The notes beneath the pieces are model-generated. The model searched no databases. It was not told the DNA's origin and worked only from the letters and a program-made list of their open reading frames with translations. 64,000 nt of DNA, taken from contig CAYJKQ010000007.1 in assembly GCA_964370815.1 (NCBI GenBank), positions 1 to 64,000 of the forward strand. Reading direction: 5' to 3'. A program made the position numbers and the translations under genes. Source of the stretch: UBA12087 sp964370815 (GTDB lineage: Bacteria; Chloroflexota; Anaerolineae; Anaerolineales; Villigracilaceae). Of this stretch, positions 13,005 to 21,040 are shown one piece after another (position 1 is the first letter of the stretch; each line of letters begins with the position of its first letter).

Positions 13005-13021
13005 TACAATGGAGAAATGCT

Positions 13022-13309
13022 ATGAACAATACCAGGATAAAAAGTGCGGAAGCACGCATCAAGTGGCGTGACCTGCTCGACCAGGTCTATGCGGGTACGA
13101 TGGATGTCATCATTGAACGCAGCGGCAAGGATGTGGCAGTCCTCATACCCGCTCCGGATTACGAGGCACTGCGTGAAGAACTGGAAGAACTGCGCAGTGT
13201 TCGCCAGGCTGCTGAAGCCTACACCGAATGGCAGAACGATCCTTCCGTGGCACGTCCCTGGGAAGAGGTTGTAGCCGAACTGGAGAAAATAAGGTCGCTG
13301 GATGCCTGA
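13022..13309 (+). CDS. Phd/YefM-like antitoxin
   Basis: 95 residues. The start ATG at 13022 has GGAGAAATGCT just before it; longer in-frame starts upstream would run through the operator. The N-terminal half (NNTRIKSAEARIKWRDLLDQ, then VIIERSGKDVAVLIP and YEAL) is the usual Phd/YefM DNA-binding fold. The acidic C-terminal half (EELEELRSV..PWEEVVAELEK) is typical of the toxin-wrapping tail. It overlaps the toxin gene by 8 bases. Expected to neutralise the RelE-like toxin and repress the operon. Confidence 0.88.
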   Translation: MNNTRIKSAEARIKWRDLLDQVYAGTMDVIIERSGKDVAVLIPAPDYEALREELEELRSVRQAAEAYTEWQNDPSVARPWEEVVAELEKIRSLDA

Positions 13310-13583
13310 GACGGCTCATTGGAAGATCGTCATCCACCGCCGTGCTGAGAAAGTGCTTTATCGTCTCCCGGCGGATGTCTTGCCGAGGATCCGGGCAGCC
13401 ATTAATGACCTGGTGCACAACCCACGACCGGATGGTTGCAAAAAACTTGCCGGGTTTGATGATCTCTACCGGCAGCGGGTCGGCGACTGGCGCATCTCCT
13501 ATGCGCTCGAAGAAGATCAGTTGATCATCCTGATCGTTGAGATCGCCTCGCGTGGTGGTGCGTATCGTAATATCAGGAAGTAG
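13302..13583 (+). CDS. RelE/ParE-superfamily toxin
   Basis: 93 residues, basic. The pattern HWKIVIHRRAEKVLYRLP, then IRAAINDL..NPRPDGCKKLAG, then YRQRVGDWRISYAL and IASRGGAYR, is the RelE type mRNA interferase fold. Arg residues stand in the RVGDWRISY strand and a C-terminal RxxxYR that often carries catalytic residues. It starts inside the antitoxin gene, so the two are translationally coupled. The likely activity is ribosome-dependent mRNA cleavage. A ParE-type gyrase poison is less likely, given the GDWRI motif seen in RelE relatives. Confidence 0.88.
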   Translation: MPETAHWKIVIHRRAEKVLYRLPADVLPRIRAAINDLVHNPRPDGCKKLAGFDDLYRQRVGDWRISYALEEDQLIILIVEIASRGGAYRNIRK

Positions 13584-13756
13584 TGGAATGGAAATGGTAC
13601 ATTTTGCACAGAAACATTCTCATCGAAACCTGGATTTCTTCCCCCTAGAATCCTCATTCATAAGTTTCAATCTTCTTCTTTTTGATATGGTTGGTAAATA
13701 AATAACTTCCATATTTATTTCTACGCAGAGTTTCGGTATAATTCTCTTAATTCTTA

Positions 13757-15316
13757 TTAAAAAGTAATTTTTTCCTCCTTATCAACGATTGCATTTGTTG
13801 CTAACCTTCGTACTTCTGGATCTTGTGTGATCTTCAGGAGTGCGTCCGCAGCTGCCTGGCGCACGGGATAGGTTTTTCCTTGCACATGGTAATGAATGGG
13901 ATCCCCTCTTGCCCCTTGATAAGTACTACTGTCTTCATAAATGCTGCTGTCATCCTCGACCCAATTTGAGTACTCTACGTAATAGGGATCCTGTAATAGT
14001 CTCGATAATTGTCCAACACAGGATTGGTCTCCAATATTGCCCAGGTGTTTGGCAGCCGTTGTGCGGACCTCATCATCACTTTCTTGCAAAGCTCGGATCA
14101 GGCAATCGACAAAACGCTTTTCCCGGTAAAAAACCAGACGATTCCAAATTTCAAAACGTAGTTTATTTTCAAGTACTCCAATCAATGGGAACAATGGATC
14201 CACCCAGAAGGTGGACATTTTTTGTCTGGTGAACCAGAGAACCGTCCTGAGGAATTCGCGATTTTTCAGCGCCTCTTGAACAGGTTTTTGCGCAGCAGAA
14301 CCATATTTAACCAATCCATCCAGAGCAGCTTCAGTAACAGGTTCATCATACTTATCCACCATCGCGATTAGCAGAGGAATCCCTTTGGGGTTGCCTGTTC
14401 TTGCCAAAGCATGGATCGCTGCTACCCTTGTTCCGGTTTCTCCTTGTTCCAACTTTTCAACCAGAGAATCAAAGGGTAATTCTTCATCCACTTTGACGAG
14501 TAGATCCGCAATTGCTTTGCGCACACGTTTATCCGGGTCATCCCAGAATTGCCCCAGGTGCTTCTCAGCCTTACCGGGATCAATTTTTCCCAGGGCGGCA
14601 ATAGCTGCGTAACGGATATTTGCATCCTCGGTTTTTACTAGTTCAAGTAAAGGTTCAAAAGCACGCGCCTCGCCAATTTCCCCCAGAGCCCTTGCAGCCA
14701 TGATCGTTGTTGTTGGATTCTTATCCGCTAGGCTATTTACAAGTGGTTCAACTGCTTCCTGCCCAAAAAGCACCAATGGATCAAAAATCTTGTTTTGTAT
14801 CAATGCTTCCATGGCATCATGACCGCCGATCATCCCCAGGCAAAGAGCTGCGTTTTCCCGTAATCCAGCTTCTCCAACGCTTAGCATTTTGTTCAGTACT
14901 TCAAAGGCAGCAACTCCGATCTTGGTACAACCATCCCAGTCTTTACGAGAAATGCACTGGATGGCTTTTTCAGCAGGGTTCTCTGGTTCCCAATCCATCT
15001 TTGCCAATGCTTCAATGATCTTGACCAGGACTTTGCCATCCGTTTCAAATTGAAATTGATCGCATAAGGAGGACACTGCAATTGTGTCACCCATCTCCCC
15101 CAGGGTTTCAACAATAGCTCCTCGTATCCTTTCATCCCAAGAATATAATTTCCTGCATAATCCTAAAACCGCCTCTTCTCCACCGATCCTGCTTAAAGCT
15201 TCTATTGCTTCCCCGGGAATATAAGGATCCTTATAATAATCAATAGCAGCAATCAAACCATCCACATCCTGCTTTTTCTCAAGCTTTTCAATATTGGGAA
15301 TTCCAAATAGTGGCAT
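13757..15316 (-). CDS. HEAT-repeat (PBS lyase-like) protein
   Basis: About 519 residues of alpha-helical repeats, such as AIEALSRIGGEEAVLGLCR, AARALGEIGEARAFEPLLE and AIAALGKIDPGKAEKHLG. These are the HEAT or PBS-lyase repeat type used for protein-protein binding. The start is taken at the ATG at 15316 (MPLFGIPNIEKLEKK), with GGAGAT 6 bases before it; upstream in-frame starts at 15373 and 15406 lack such a site. The last 60 residues carry an insertion rich in Asp, Ser and Tyr (EDDSSIYEDSSTY). No catalytic motif was seen. It is a scaffold or regulator of unknown partners and stands alone. Confidence 0.82.
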   Translation of the reverse strand: MPLFGIPNIEKLEKKQDVDGLIAAIDYYKDPYIPGEAIEALSRIGGEEAVLGLCRKLYSWDERIRGAIVETLGEMGDTIAVSSLCDQFQFETDGKVLVKIIEALAKMDWEPENPAEKAIQCISRKDWDGCTKIGVAAFEVLNKMLSVGEAGLRENAALCLGMIGGHDAMEALIQNKIFDPLVLFGQEAVEPLVNSLADKNPTTTIMAARALGEIGEARAFEPLLELVKTEDANIRYAAIAALGKIDPGKAEKHLGQFWDDPDKRVRKAIADLLVKVDEELPFDSLVEKLEQGETGTRVAAIHALARTGNPKGIPLLIAMVDKYDEPVTEAALDGLVKYGSAAQKPVQEALKNREFLRTVLWFTRQKMSTFWVDPLFPLIGVLENKLRFEIWNRLVFYREKRFVDCLIRALQESDDEVRTTAAKHLGNIGDQSCVGQLSRLLQDPYYVEYSNWVEDDSSIYEDSSTYQGARGDPIHYHVQGKTYPVRQAAADALLKITQDPEVRRLATNAIVDKEEKITF

Positions 15317-15717
15317 TCTATTATCTCCAAATACAAATGATCTTAAGGCTGTGATGATCGTTTTTTCATTCATACATATTATAGGAAATATAATATATAA
15401 AAACAATAACCATCTTCATATATGGATTGATTTGGTACTAAAAAGAAAAAGGGAATCAACTTATTGAAAAAGTTGGTACTCAAAGATAATGAAGTTATGG
15501 AGAATCAGGAAAATTAATAATCCTTGACCACAGAAATGTAAAATCGTGCTGGACAACATGGATTTTATTTCCCAGTTATTCCCAATTGAATTCGCCCTCG
15601 TATACAGAAAATTGATAGAATTTATTATCTTTTTTTGAAATTAGTTTTTGTGGGTATAGGTTCCTAATATCAAGAGTCTCCTTTGCATGAAATGCACGAT
15701 GGGTACCTCAATTTCCT

Positions 15718-15746
15718 TTGACAATCCGGCTCTCAAAGGCTAAAAT
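15718..15746 (+). promoter_or_regulatory. Promoter of coaE-cdaA-cdaR
   Basis: -35 TTGACA (15718-15723), 17-base spacer, -10 TAAAAT (15741-15746), 64 bases ahead of coaE. The rest of the 15407-15809 gap is AT-rich, with no gene seen. Confidence 0.7.
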
Positions 15747-15809
15747 GGGTATAACCCTCCGAATGCTGGGTTTGAATGCATTTAAATAGGTTATCGATCA
15801 GGAGCAGGT

Positions 15810-16943
15810 TTGAGCAAGTGGGCAGGTAAATACGTCATCGGTCTTACCGGCAACATTGCCACTGGCAAGAGCGTGGTCAGGAAGATGCTCGAGCATCTGG
15901 GTGCCTATGGCATAGATGCGGATGCGCTCGCTCACCGTGTCATCGCCAAAGGCGCACCCGGGTACTTGCCGGTCTTAAGCACCTTTGGCAGCTGGGTCCT
16001 GAATGATAGCTCTGAGATCGACCGCCAGAAATTGGGGCGCCTGGTTTTCAGCGACCCGGATGCGTTGGTACAGCTCGAAAATATCATCCACCCGTTTGTC
16101 AACCAGGCCATCGACCTGATCGTGAGCCGTGCCCGCCAGCGCACCATTGTCATCGAAGCCATCAAGTTATTGGAAACCGATCTGGCTCAAGCCTGTGATA
16201 CACTTTGGGTCACCTATTCCCCCAAAAAGATCCAGCTGGTGCGCCTGATGGAAAAACGCGCCATGCCCGAAGCTGAGGCCCTCAGGCGTATCCAGGTCCA
16301 ATCTCCCCAGCAGGATAAACTGGCCAAAGCCACCGTTATCATTCAGAACGTGGGCTCATACGAAGATACCTGGCAGCAGGTTCAGGCTGCCTGGAAGGTC
16401 ATCTCTCCCATCCTGGATACCGTTCCGACCCGTATCCAAAGATCCGCTCACAGTGAGCTTGTTGTCAGGCGCGGCCGTCCGGGAGATTCGCAGTCCATCG
16501 CCGCCTTGATCACCCGCCTCAGCAACGGCATCAATCCCCACACAGCCGAAGATACCATGGCGGCATTTGGAGAAAAGGCGTTCCTGTTGCTTAAGAAGGA
16601 TCATAACCTGGTCGGTCTGGCTGCCTGGCAGGTGGAAAACCTGGTTGCCCGCACCACCGATATCTATGTCGACATCGATATTGCCCTGCCAAATGCCTTG
16701 AAAGTGCTGATGGATGAGATGGAAAGAGCCTCTCAGGATCTGCAATGTGAAGCCTCTCTTCTGTTTCTGCCACCCGTCCTGGCTGGGCAGTCAGCCATCT
16801 GGCAGGAACTCGGGTATGAGCTGCGTACCCCCGGGTCATTGGGTATCCAGGCCTGGCAGGATGCCGTCAAGGAATCCATGCCAGCCAATACCACCCTGTT
16901 TTTTAAACAGTTGCGTCAAGACCGTATTCTACGACCTATTTAA
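15810..16943 (+). CDS. coaE: Dephospho-CoA kinase fused to a GNAT-like domain
   Basis: 377 residues, nearly twice the usual ~200 of CoaE. Residues 1-205 are the kinase that phosphorylates dephospho-CoA to CoA. It has P-loop GLTGNIATGKS, the DADALAH motif, IIHPFVNQ, and an ARN-type lid (RLMEKRAMPEAEALRRIQ). Residues about 215-377 resemble a GNAT N-acetyltransferase (VVRRGRPGDSQSIAALI; LVGLAAWQVENLV..TDIYV). That would place CoA synthesis and an acetyl-CoA user in one chain. Translation probably starts at TTG (15810), preceded by GGAGCAGG. It is the first gene of an operon with cdaA 9 bases downstream. Confidence 0.88.
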   Translation: MSKWAGKYVIGLTGNIATGKSVVRKMLEHLGAYGIDADALAHRVIAKGAPGYLPVLSTFGSWVLNDSSEIDRQKLGRLVFSDPDALVQLENIIHPFVNQAIDLIVSRARQRTIVIEAIKLLETDLAQACDTLWVTYSPKKIQLVRLMEKRAMPEAEALRRIQVQSPQQDKLAKATVIIQNVGSYEDTWQQVQAAWKVISPILDTVPTRIQRSAHSELVVRRGRPGDSQSIAALITRLSNGINPHTAEDTMAAFGEKAFLLLKKDHNLVGLAAWQVENLVARTTDIYVDIDIALPNALKVLMDEMERASQDLQCEASLLFLPPVLAGQSAIWQELGYELRTPGSLGIQAWQDAVKESMPANTTLFFKQLRQDRILRPI

Positions 16944-16952
16944 GAAGAAACT

Positions 16953-17822
16953 GTGACTGAATTCGTAAGTAACCTGATTTTTATCTTCCAACGCCTGGAC
17001 TGGCTGGGGCTCATCGACATTCTGTTGGTGACCTTCATTTTCTTTGGTTTGCTCAGTCTCTTGCACGACACCAAAGCCATGATCTTGTTGCGCGGCGCCA
17101 TGGTTCTGTTCGTGCTGACAGCTCTGCTCACCAGCCTGGTCAGCCTGCCGGCTTTTTCTTTCCTGGTCCGCTCTGCCTTGCCAGCCCTGTTATTTTCCAT
17201 CCCGGTTATCTTTGCTCCCGAAATTCGCCGTGCCCTGGAGCGCATCGGGCGTGCCGGCACATTGATGACTACCCGGTCGCATACCTCCACCGAAGAGCTG
17301 GCCCAGACCATTCAGGCCATTGTGGCTGCTTCAGCCCGCCTATCCGCCCGGCAGCATGGCGCTCTCATCGTTCTACAGCGTATGGATAATCTGGAAGAGT
17401 ATATCCGTACTGGTGTGCGCATGGATTCCAGGGTCACCCCGGAATTGTTTTTACAGGTCTTTTATCCCAATACGCCTTTACACGATGGCGCTGTCATTAT
17501 TGATGACACCCGCATTCTGGCAGCTGCCTGCGTTATGCCATTATCTGCCAGCGGCATTCTGGCACATTCCCCCGATCGCCAGATGGGTCTGCGTCACAGG
17601 GCTGCCCTGGGTATTTCCGAAGTCAGCGATGCCATTGCTGTGGTCGTCTCCGAAGAGACCGGCGCAATTTCGATCTCCCACTCCGGGCGCATGATCCGCA
17701 GGTTGGATGCTGAACGGCTGGAAAACATCCTGACAGCCTTTTTTGGTATCGATTCAAATAAACGTGAAAAGAACATTATCAAGCGTTTTTTTCCTTACTT
17801 GTTTCCACGGAAGGAAGAGTGA
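16953..17822 (+). CDS. cdaA: Membrane diadenylate cyclase CdaA
   Basis: 289 residues. Three transmembrane helices (about residues 20-40, 45-62 and 70-90) precede a DAC domain. The catalytic motifs are intact: DGA in PLHDGAVIID and RHR in GLRHRAALG, together with GALIVLQR. It makes cyclic di-AMP from two ATP at the membrane. The start is GTG. cdaA begins 9 bases after coaE, and the next gene encodes its usual partner, the YbbR-domain regulator. This is the widespread cdaA-cdaR pairing, but led here by coaE instead of followed by glmM. Confidence 0.95.
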   Translation: MTEFVSNLIFIFQRLDWLGLIDILLVTFIFFGLLSLLHDTKAMILLRGAMVLFVLTALLTSLVSLPAFSFLVRSALPALLFSIPVIFAPEIRRALERIGRAGTLMTTRSHTSTEELAQTIQAIVAASARLSARQHGALIVLQRMDNLEEYIRTGVRMDSRVTPELFLQVFYPNTPLHDGAVIIDDTRILAAACVMPLSASGILAHSPDRQMGLRHRAALGISEVSDAIAVVVSEETGAISISHSGRMIRRLDAERLENILTAFFGIDSNKREKNIIKRFFPYLFPRKEE

Positions 17823-17828
17823 GCTGCA

Positions 17829-19067
17829 ATGCTTGACTGGCTTGGCAAGAACTTGCGTATTTTTCTGTTGGCTTTGGTCCTGGCTGTGTCTGTCTGGGTT
17901 TCGGCTGTTATCGCAGCAGACCCGGATGAAACACGACCGTTCCCGACCCCTGTGATCATCGAGATCGTTGGACAAGACCCCGCCCTGGTCATCACCAACA
18001 CCTACACCAGGCAGATCGAGCTGGTATTGCAGGCGCCTAAATCCGTTTGGAGCCAGCTGACCTCCCGTGAAAATTCAGTACGTGCCATCGTGGATATCTC
18101 AAACCTGGGCGTTGGTTCATTTCAAGTTCCGATCCAGGTGCAGGTCACGATCCAGCCGGCTCGCATCATGTCCACTTCCCTGGAATCCCTGGAGCTGGTG
18201 CTCGAAAATTTACTGACCGAGACCCGGCCAGTCGAGATAAATATCACTGGCACGCCTGCCATAGGCTACGAGGCCCAGGATATTGTATTAAGTTCCGAAG
18301 ATGTCATCATTTCCGGGTCAGAATCAGTCGTTCGGAGTGTTAAGAAGATCGCAGCAACGCTGGATATCTCCGGTGTCCGCCTGGATGTGGATGGCGATCT
18401 GCAATTGCAAGCCCTGGATGAGAACAACCTGCCTGTCGAAGGTCTCACTCTTTCACCGGCTAAGGTCCATGCCACCGTACCGATCATTCAAAAAGGTGGC
18501 TACCGTGATCTGGTTGTCAAAGTCGTGGTAAGTGGACGGGTTCGCACAGGTTATCGTCTGACCAGCATCCTGGTCAACCCTTCGGTCGTGACTGTGTTCT
18601 CCTCGGATATCGAATTGGTCAATTCACTCCCCGCTTTTGTCGAAACCAGCCAGTTGGATCTTACCGGTGTGAGTGCAGATCTGGAAACCCACCTGACTCT
18701 GAACCTGCCCGAAGGAGTTTCCTTGCTTGGAGATCAGGATGTGTTGGTTCAGGTGGGCATCTCCGCCATTGAAGGCAGTCTCACCATCACCGGGCTTCCG
18801 GTAACAGTCATCGGATTGTCTGCCGGTTTGATCGCAACTGTATCCCCGCTCGACGTTGATCTTTATCTCTCCGGTCCGCTGCCTGTCCTGGATATGCTTC
18901 TTCTGACGGATCTTCAGGTCAATGTGGATACGACCGGTCTGGTTGCAGGTACCTACCAATTAACGCCGATCGTTACCATCATGGTGGCTGGCATCCGCGT
19001 TGAAACCATCCAACCCGGCACCGTTGAAGTCGTCATCCGCAAAGGCGTTGCCACGCCCAGACCTTGA
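17829..19067 (+). CDS. cdaR: YbbR-domain regulator of CdaA
   Basis: 412 residues. A single N-terminal membrane helix (LRIFLLALVLAVSVWVSAVI) is followed by about four YbbR repeats outside the membrane. These show as recurring VDISNLGVG, ISGVRLDVDGDLQL, LTGVSADLETHLTL and VDTTGLVAGTYQL segments. CdaR binds CdaA and tunes c-di-AMP synthesis. The ATG lies 6 bases after cdaA and the genes are surely co-transcribed. No terminator was seen, but a tandem repeat array begins 28 bases after the stop. Confidence 0.92.
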   Translation: MLDWLGKNLRIFLLALVLAVSVWVSAVIAADPDETRPFPTPVIIEIVGQDPALVITNTYTRQIELVLQAPKSVWSQLTSRENSVRAIVDISNLGVGSFQVPIQVQVTIQPARIMSTSLESLELVLENLLTETRPVEINITGTPAIGYEAQDIVLSSEDVIISGSESVVRSVKKIAATLDISGVRLDVDGDLQLQALDENNLPVEGLTLSPAKVHATVPIIQKGGYRDLVVKVVVSGRVRTGYRLTSILVNPSVVTVFSSDIELVNSLPAFVETSQLDLTGVSADLETHLTLNLPEGVSLLGDQDVLVQVGISAIEGSLTITGLPVTVIGLSAGLIATVSPLDVDLYLSGPLPVLDMLLLTDLQVNVDTTGLVAGTYQLTPIVTIMVAGIRVETIQPGTVEVVIRKGVATPRP

Positions 19068-19095
19068 GCCTGGTTTCCCGTGAAATGAACATCGT

Positions 19096-19465
19096 GTAGG
19101 TTGGGTTGAGCGATTCTGACACTGGCGAACCATCAAACTGTAGAGCGAAACCCAACAAAAAAAAGAAGATTGAGCAGGTTGGGTTGAGCGATTCTGGCAT
19201 TGGCAAAACTATCAAGCTGAATAGCGAACCCAACAAAAGAAAAGAAGATCGAGTAGGTTGGTTTGAGCGATTCTGGCACCGGCAAAACCATCAAGCTGAA
19301 TAGCGAAACCCAACAAAAAAAAGAGAAAATCGATCAAATTGGGTTGAGCGATTCTGACACTGGCGCACCATCAAACTGTAGAGCGCAAAGTACCCGCCGC
19401 AAGTCCCGCGTCAGTAGGCGGGAAGGTCCTGGTTGTTTTTCCCAGGATAGGGTGAAACCCAACAA
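19096..19465. repeat. Tandem array of four REP-like elements
   Basis: Four units begin at 19096, 19175, 19253 and 19336, a period of 78-83 bases. Each runs from GTAGGTTGGGTTGAGCGATTC to an AACCCAACAAAA end, with the variable middle holding ACCATCAAACTGTAGAGCG or a close relative. The fourth carries a GC-rich insert (GTACCCGCCGCAAGTCCCGC). The array fills the gap between cdaR and der. Confidence 0.9.
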
Positions 19466-19509
19466 TAAATATTGCGAGAGAATTATTGAGTCGTTCAGGA
19501 AAAGAAAGT

Positions 19510-20874
19510 ATGTCAAAACCGATCGTTGCCCTGGTAGGCCGTCCGAATGTCGGCAAAAGCACCTTGTTCAATCGCCTGGCTGGTGAACGCCTGGCAATTG
19601 TCGATGATACGCCCGGCACCACGCGCGATCGTATCTTTGCTGAAACAGACTGGAACGGAATTTCATTCGATATTATCGACACTGGTGGCATCGATCCCCA
19701 GCATGGCGGAAAAACCCCCCTGTCCATTGGGTCCTCAGATTTTATCGAGCAGATCCGTGCCCAGGCAGAAGTAGCCATCCAGGATTCAGATGCTGTCCTG
19801 TTGCTCACCGATGGGTCTGTAGGGGTCACAGCCCCGGACCGTGAAGTGGCAGAGATCCTGCGCCGCCACCAGAGAATTGTCAACGGACAGCTCTGGCCTC
19901 CCATCCTGCTGGTGGTCAACAAATGCGAGAGCGCCAGTCGCCGCGCCGAAGCCGCCCAATTCTATGAACTGGGCATGGGGGAGCCGTATGCCATTTCAGC
20001 CTCGCAGGGTATCGGCACCGGGGATATGTTGGATGCCCTCGTGGCGTCTTTCTCCCCCCAGCCGGAAGAAGAAGAGGACGATTCCGTTAAACTTGCCATC
20101 GTTGGCAAACCAAACGCCGGCAAGTCCAGCCTGCTCAACCGCCTGGCAGGCAGCCAGCGTTCCATTGTCAGCCCTATTCCCGGCACCACCCGCGATGCGA
20201 TCGACACCCACCTGGAAGTGGAGGGTATACCGGTCACGTTGATAGACACAGCGGGTATCCGCCGCCGCGGCAAGATCGATCCGGGTGTCGAAAGATACAG
20301 TGTCTTGCGTGCCTTTAAAGCCATCGAACGTGCCGATGTGGCTCTGCTCATGGTCGATGCTGAAGCTGGTATCACCGCCCAGGATACCCACATCGCTGGC
20401 TTTGTCCTGGACGCCTGGAAAAGCACCGTGGTGCTGGTCAATAAATGGGACGCGATCGAAAAAGACAGCTATACCTTTGAAGCCTATACCGCCCATGTCC
20501 GCCAGGAACTTCAGTTTCTGGACTATGTCCCCATCCTTTTCATTTCTGCTCTGACCGGGCAGCGCGTCGACCAGGTTCTGCCGTTGGCATTGCGCGTCCA
20601 GGAAGAACGGGTCAGGCGCATCTCCACCTCCAGCCTGAATAAGGTTCTGCGTATTGCGCAGGATAAGCACCACGCCCCATCGCATGCAGGCAGAAGTTTG
20701 AAGATCTACTACGCCACCCAGGTTCGTAGCGACCCGCCCACCTTCATGTTGTATGTTAATGATACCAAGCTGATGCACTTCTCCTATCGGCGTTACCTGG
20801 AGAATTGTCTCCGTGAGGAATATGGTTTCATGGGCACGCCCATCCGGATTGTTTCCAAACCACGCCGGGATTAG
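19510..20874 (+). CDS. der: Ribosome-assembly GTPase Der (EngA)
   Basis: About 454 residues with two tandem Era-like GTPase domains and a KH-like C-terminal domain. Domain 1 has GRPNVGKSTLFN, DTPGTTRD and DTGG, but NKCE in place of NKxD. Domain 2 has GKPNAGKSSLLN, PGTTRDAID, DTAG and NKWD. Der acts in 50S subunit assembly. The start ATG at 19510 has AGGAAAAG before it; an in-frame TTG at 19486 would add 8 residues and lacks such a site. The inter-domain segment EEEEDDS is acidic as usual. Residues LREEYGFMGTPIRIV close the KH domain. Confidence 0.96.
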   Translation: MSKPIVALVGRPNVGKSTLFNRLAGERLAIVDDTPGTTRDRIFAETDWNGISFDIIDTGGIDPQHGGKTPLSIGSSDFIEQIRAQAEVAIQDSDAVLLLTDGSVGVTAPDREVAEILRRHQRIVNGQLWPPILLVVNKCESASRRAEAAQFYELGMGEPYAISASQGIGTGDMLDALVASFSPQPEEEEDDSVKLAIVGKPNAGKSSLLNRLAGSQRSIVSPIPGTTRDAIDTHLEVEGIPVTLIDTAGIRRRGKIDPGVERYSVLRAFKAIERADVALLMVDAEAGITAQDTHIAGFVLDAWKSTVVLVNKWDAIEKDSYTFEAYTAHVRQELQFLDYVPILFISALTGQRVDQVLPLALRVQEERVRRISTSSLNKVLRIAQDKHHAPSHAGRSLKIYYATQVRSDPPTFMLYVNDTKLMHFSYRRYLENCLREEYGFMGTPIRIVSKPRRD

Positions 20875-20916
20875 TCCGCAAGACACTACCAGACTGAGAA
20901 AAAACTTCTATACAAA

Positions 20917-20973
20917 AACGTCCCGAAGGTTTGGTTAATAAACACACTGATTGTCAAGAACCTTCGGGACGTT
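20917..20973. terminator. Hairpin with 15-bp perfect arms
   Basis: AACGTCCCGAAGGTT (20917-20931) pairs with AACCTTCGGGACGTT (20959-20973). It follows der and probably ends its transcript, although a long T-run is lacking. The same arms recur at 46619-46672 and 48760-48820. Confidence 0.6.
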
Positions 20974-21040
20974 ATTCAAAAGGTGATATTATTTACGACC
21001 AGAATGGTTCATATAACCCCATAAATAACATGGATAAAAC

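Noticed and set aside
19096..19465. CRISPR array
   Set aside because: Units are ~79 bases with no unique equal-length spacers, the ends form an inverted repeat, and no cas genes are near.
19106..19516. Short ORFs with repeated SLNPTY.. or SDSDTG.. peptides on both strands
   Set aside because: They are translations of the REP-like elements; frames follow the repeats and have no ribosome-binding sites.
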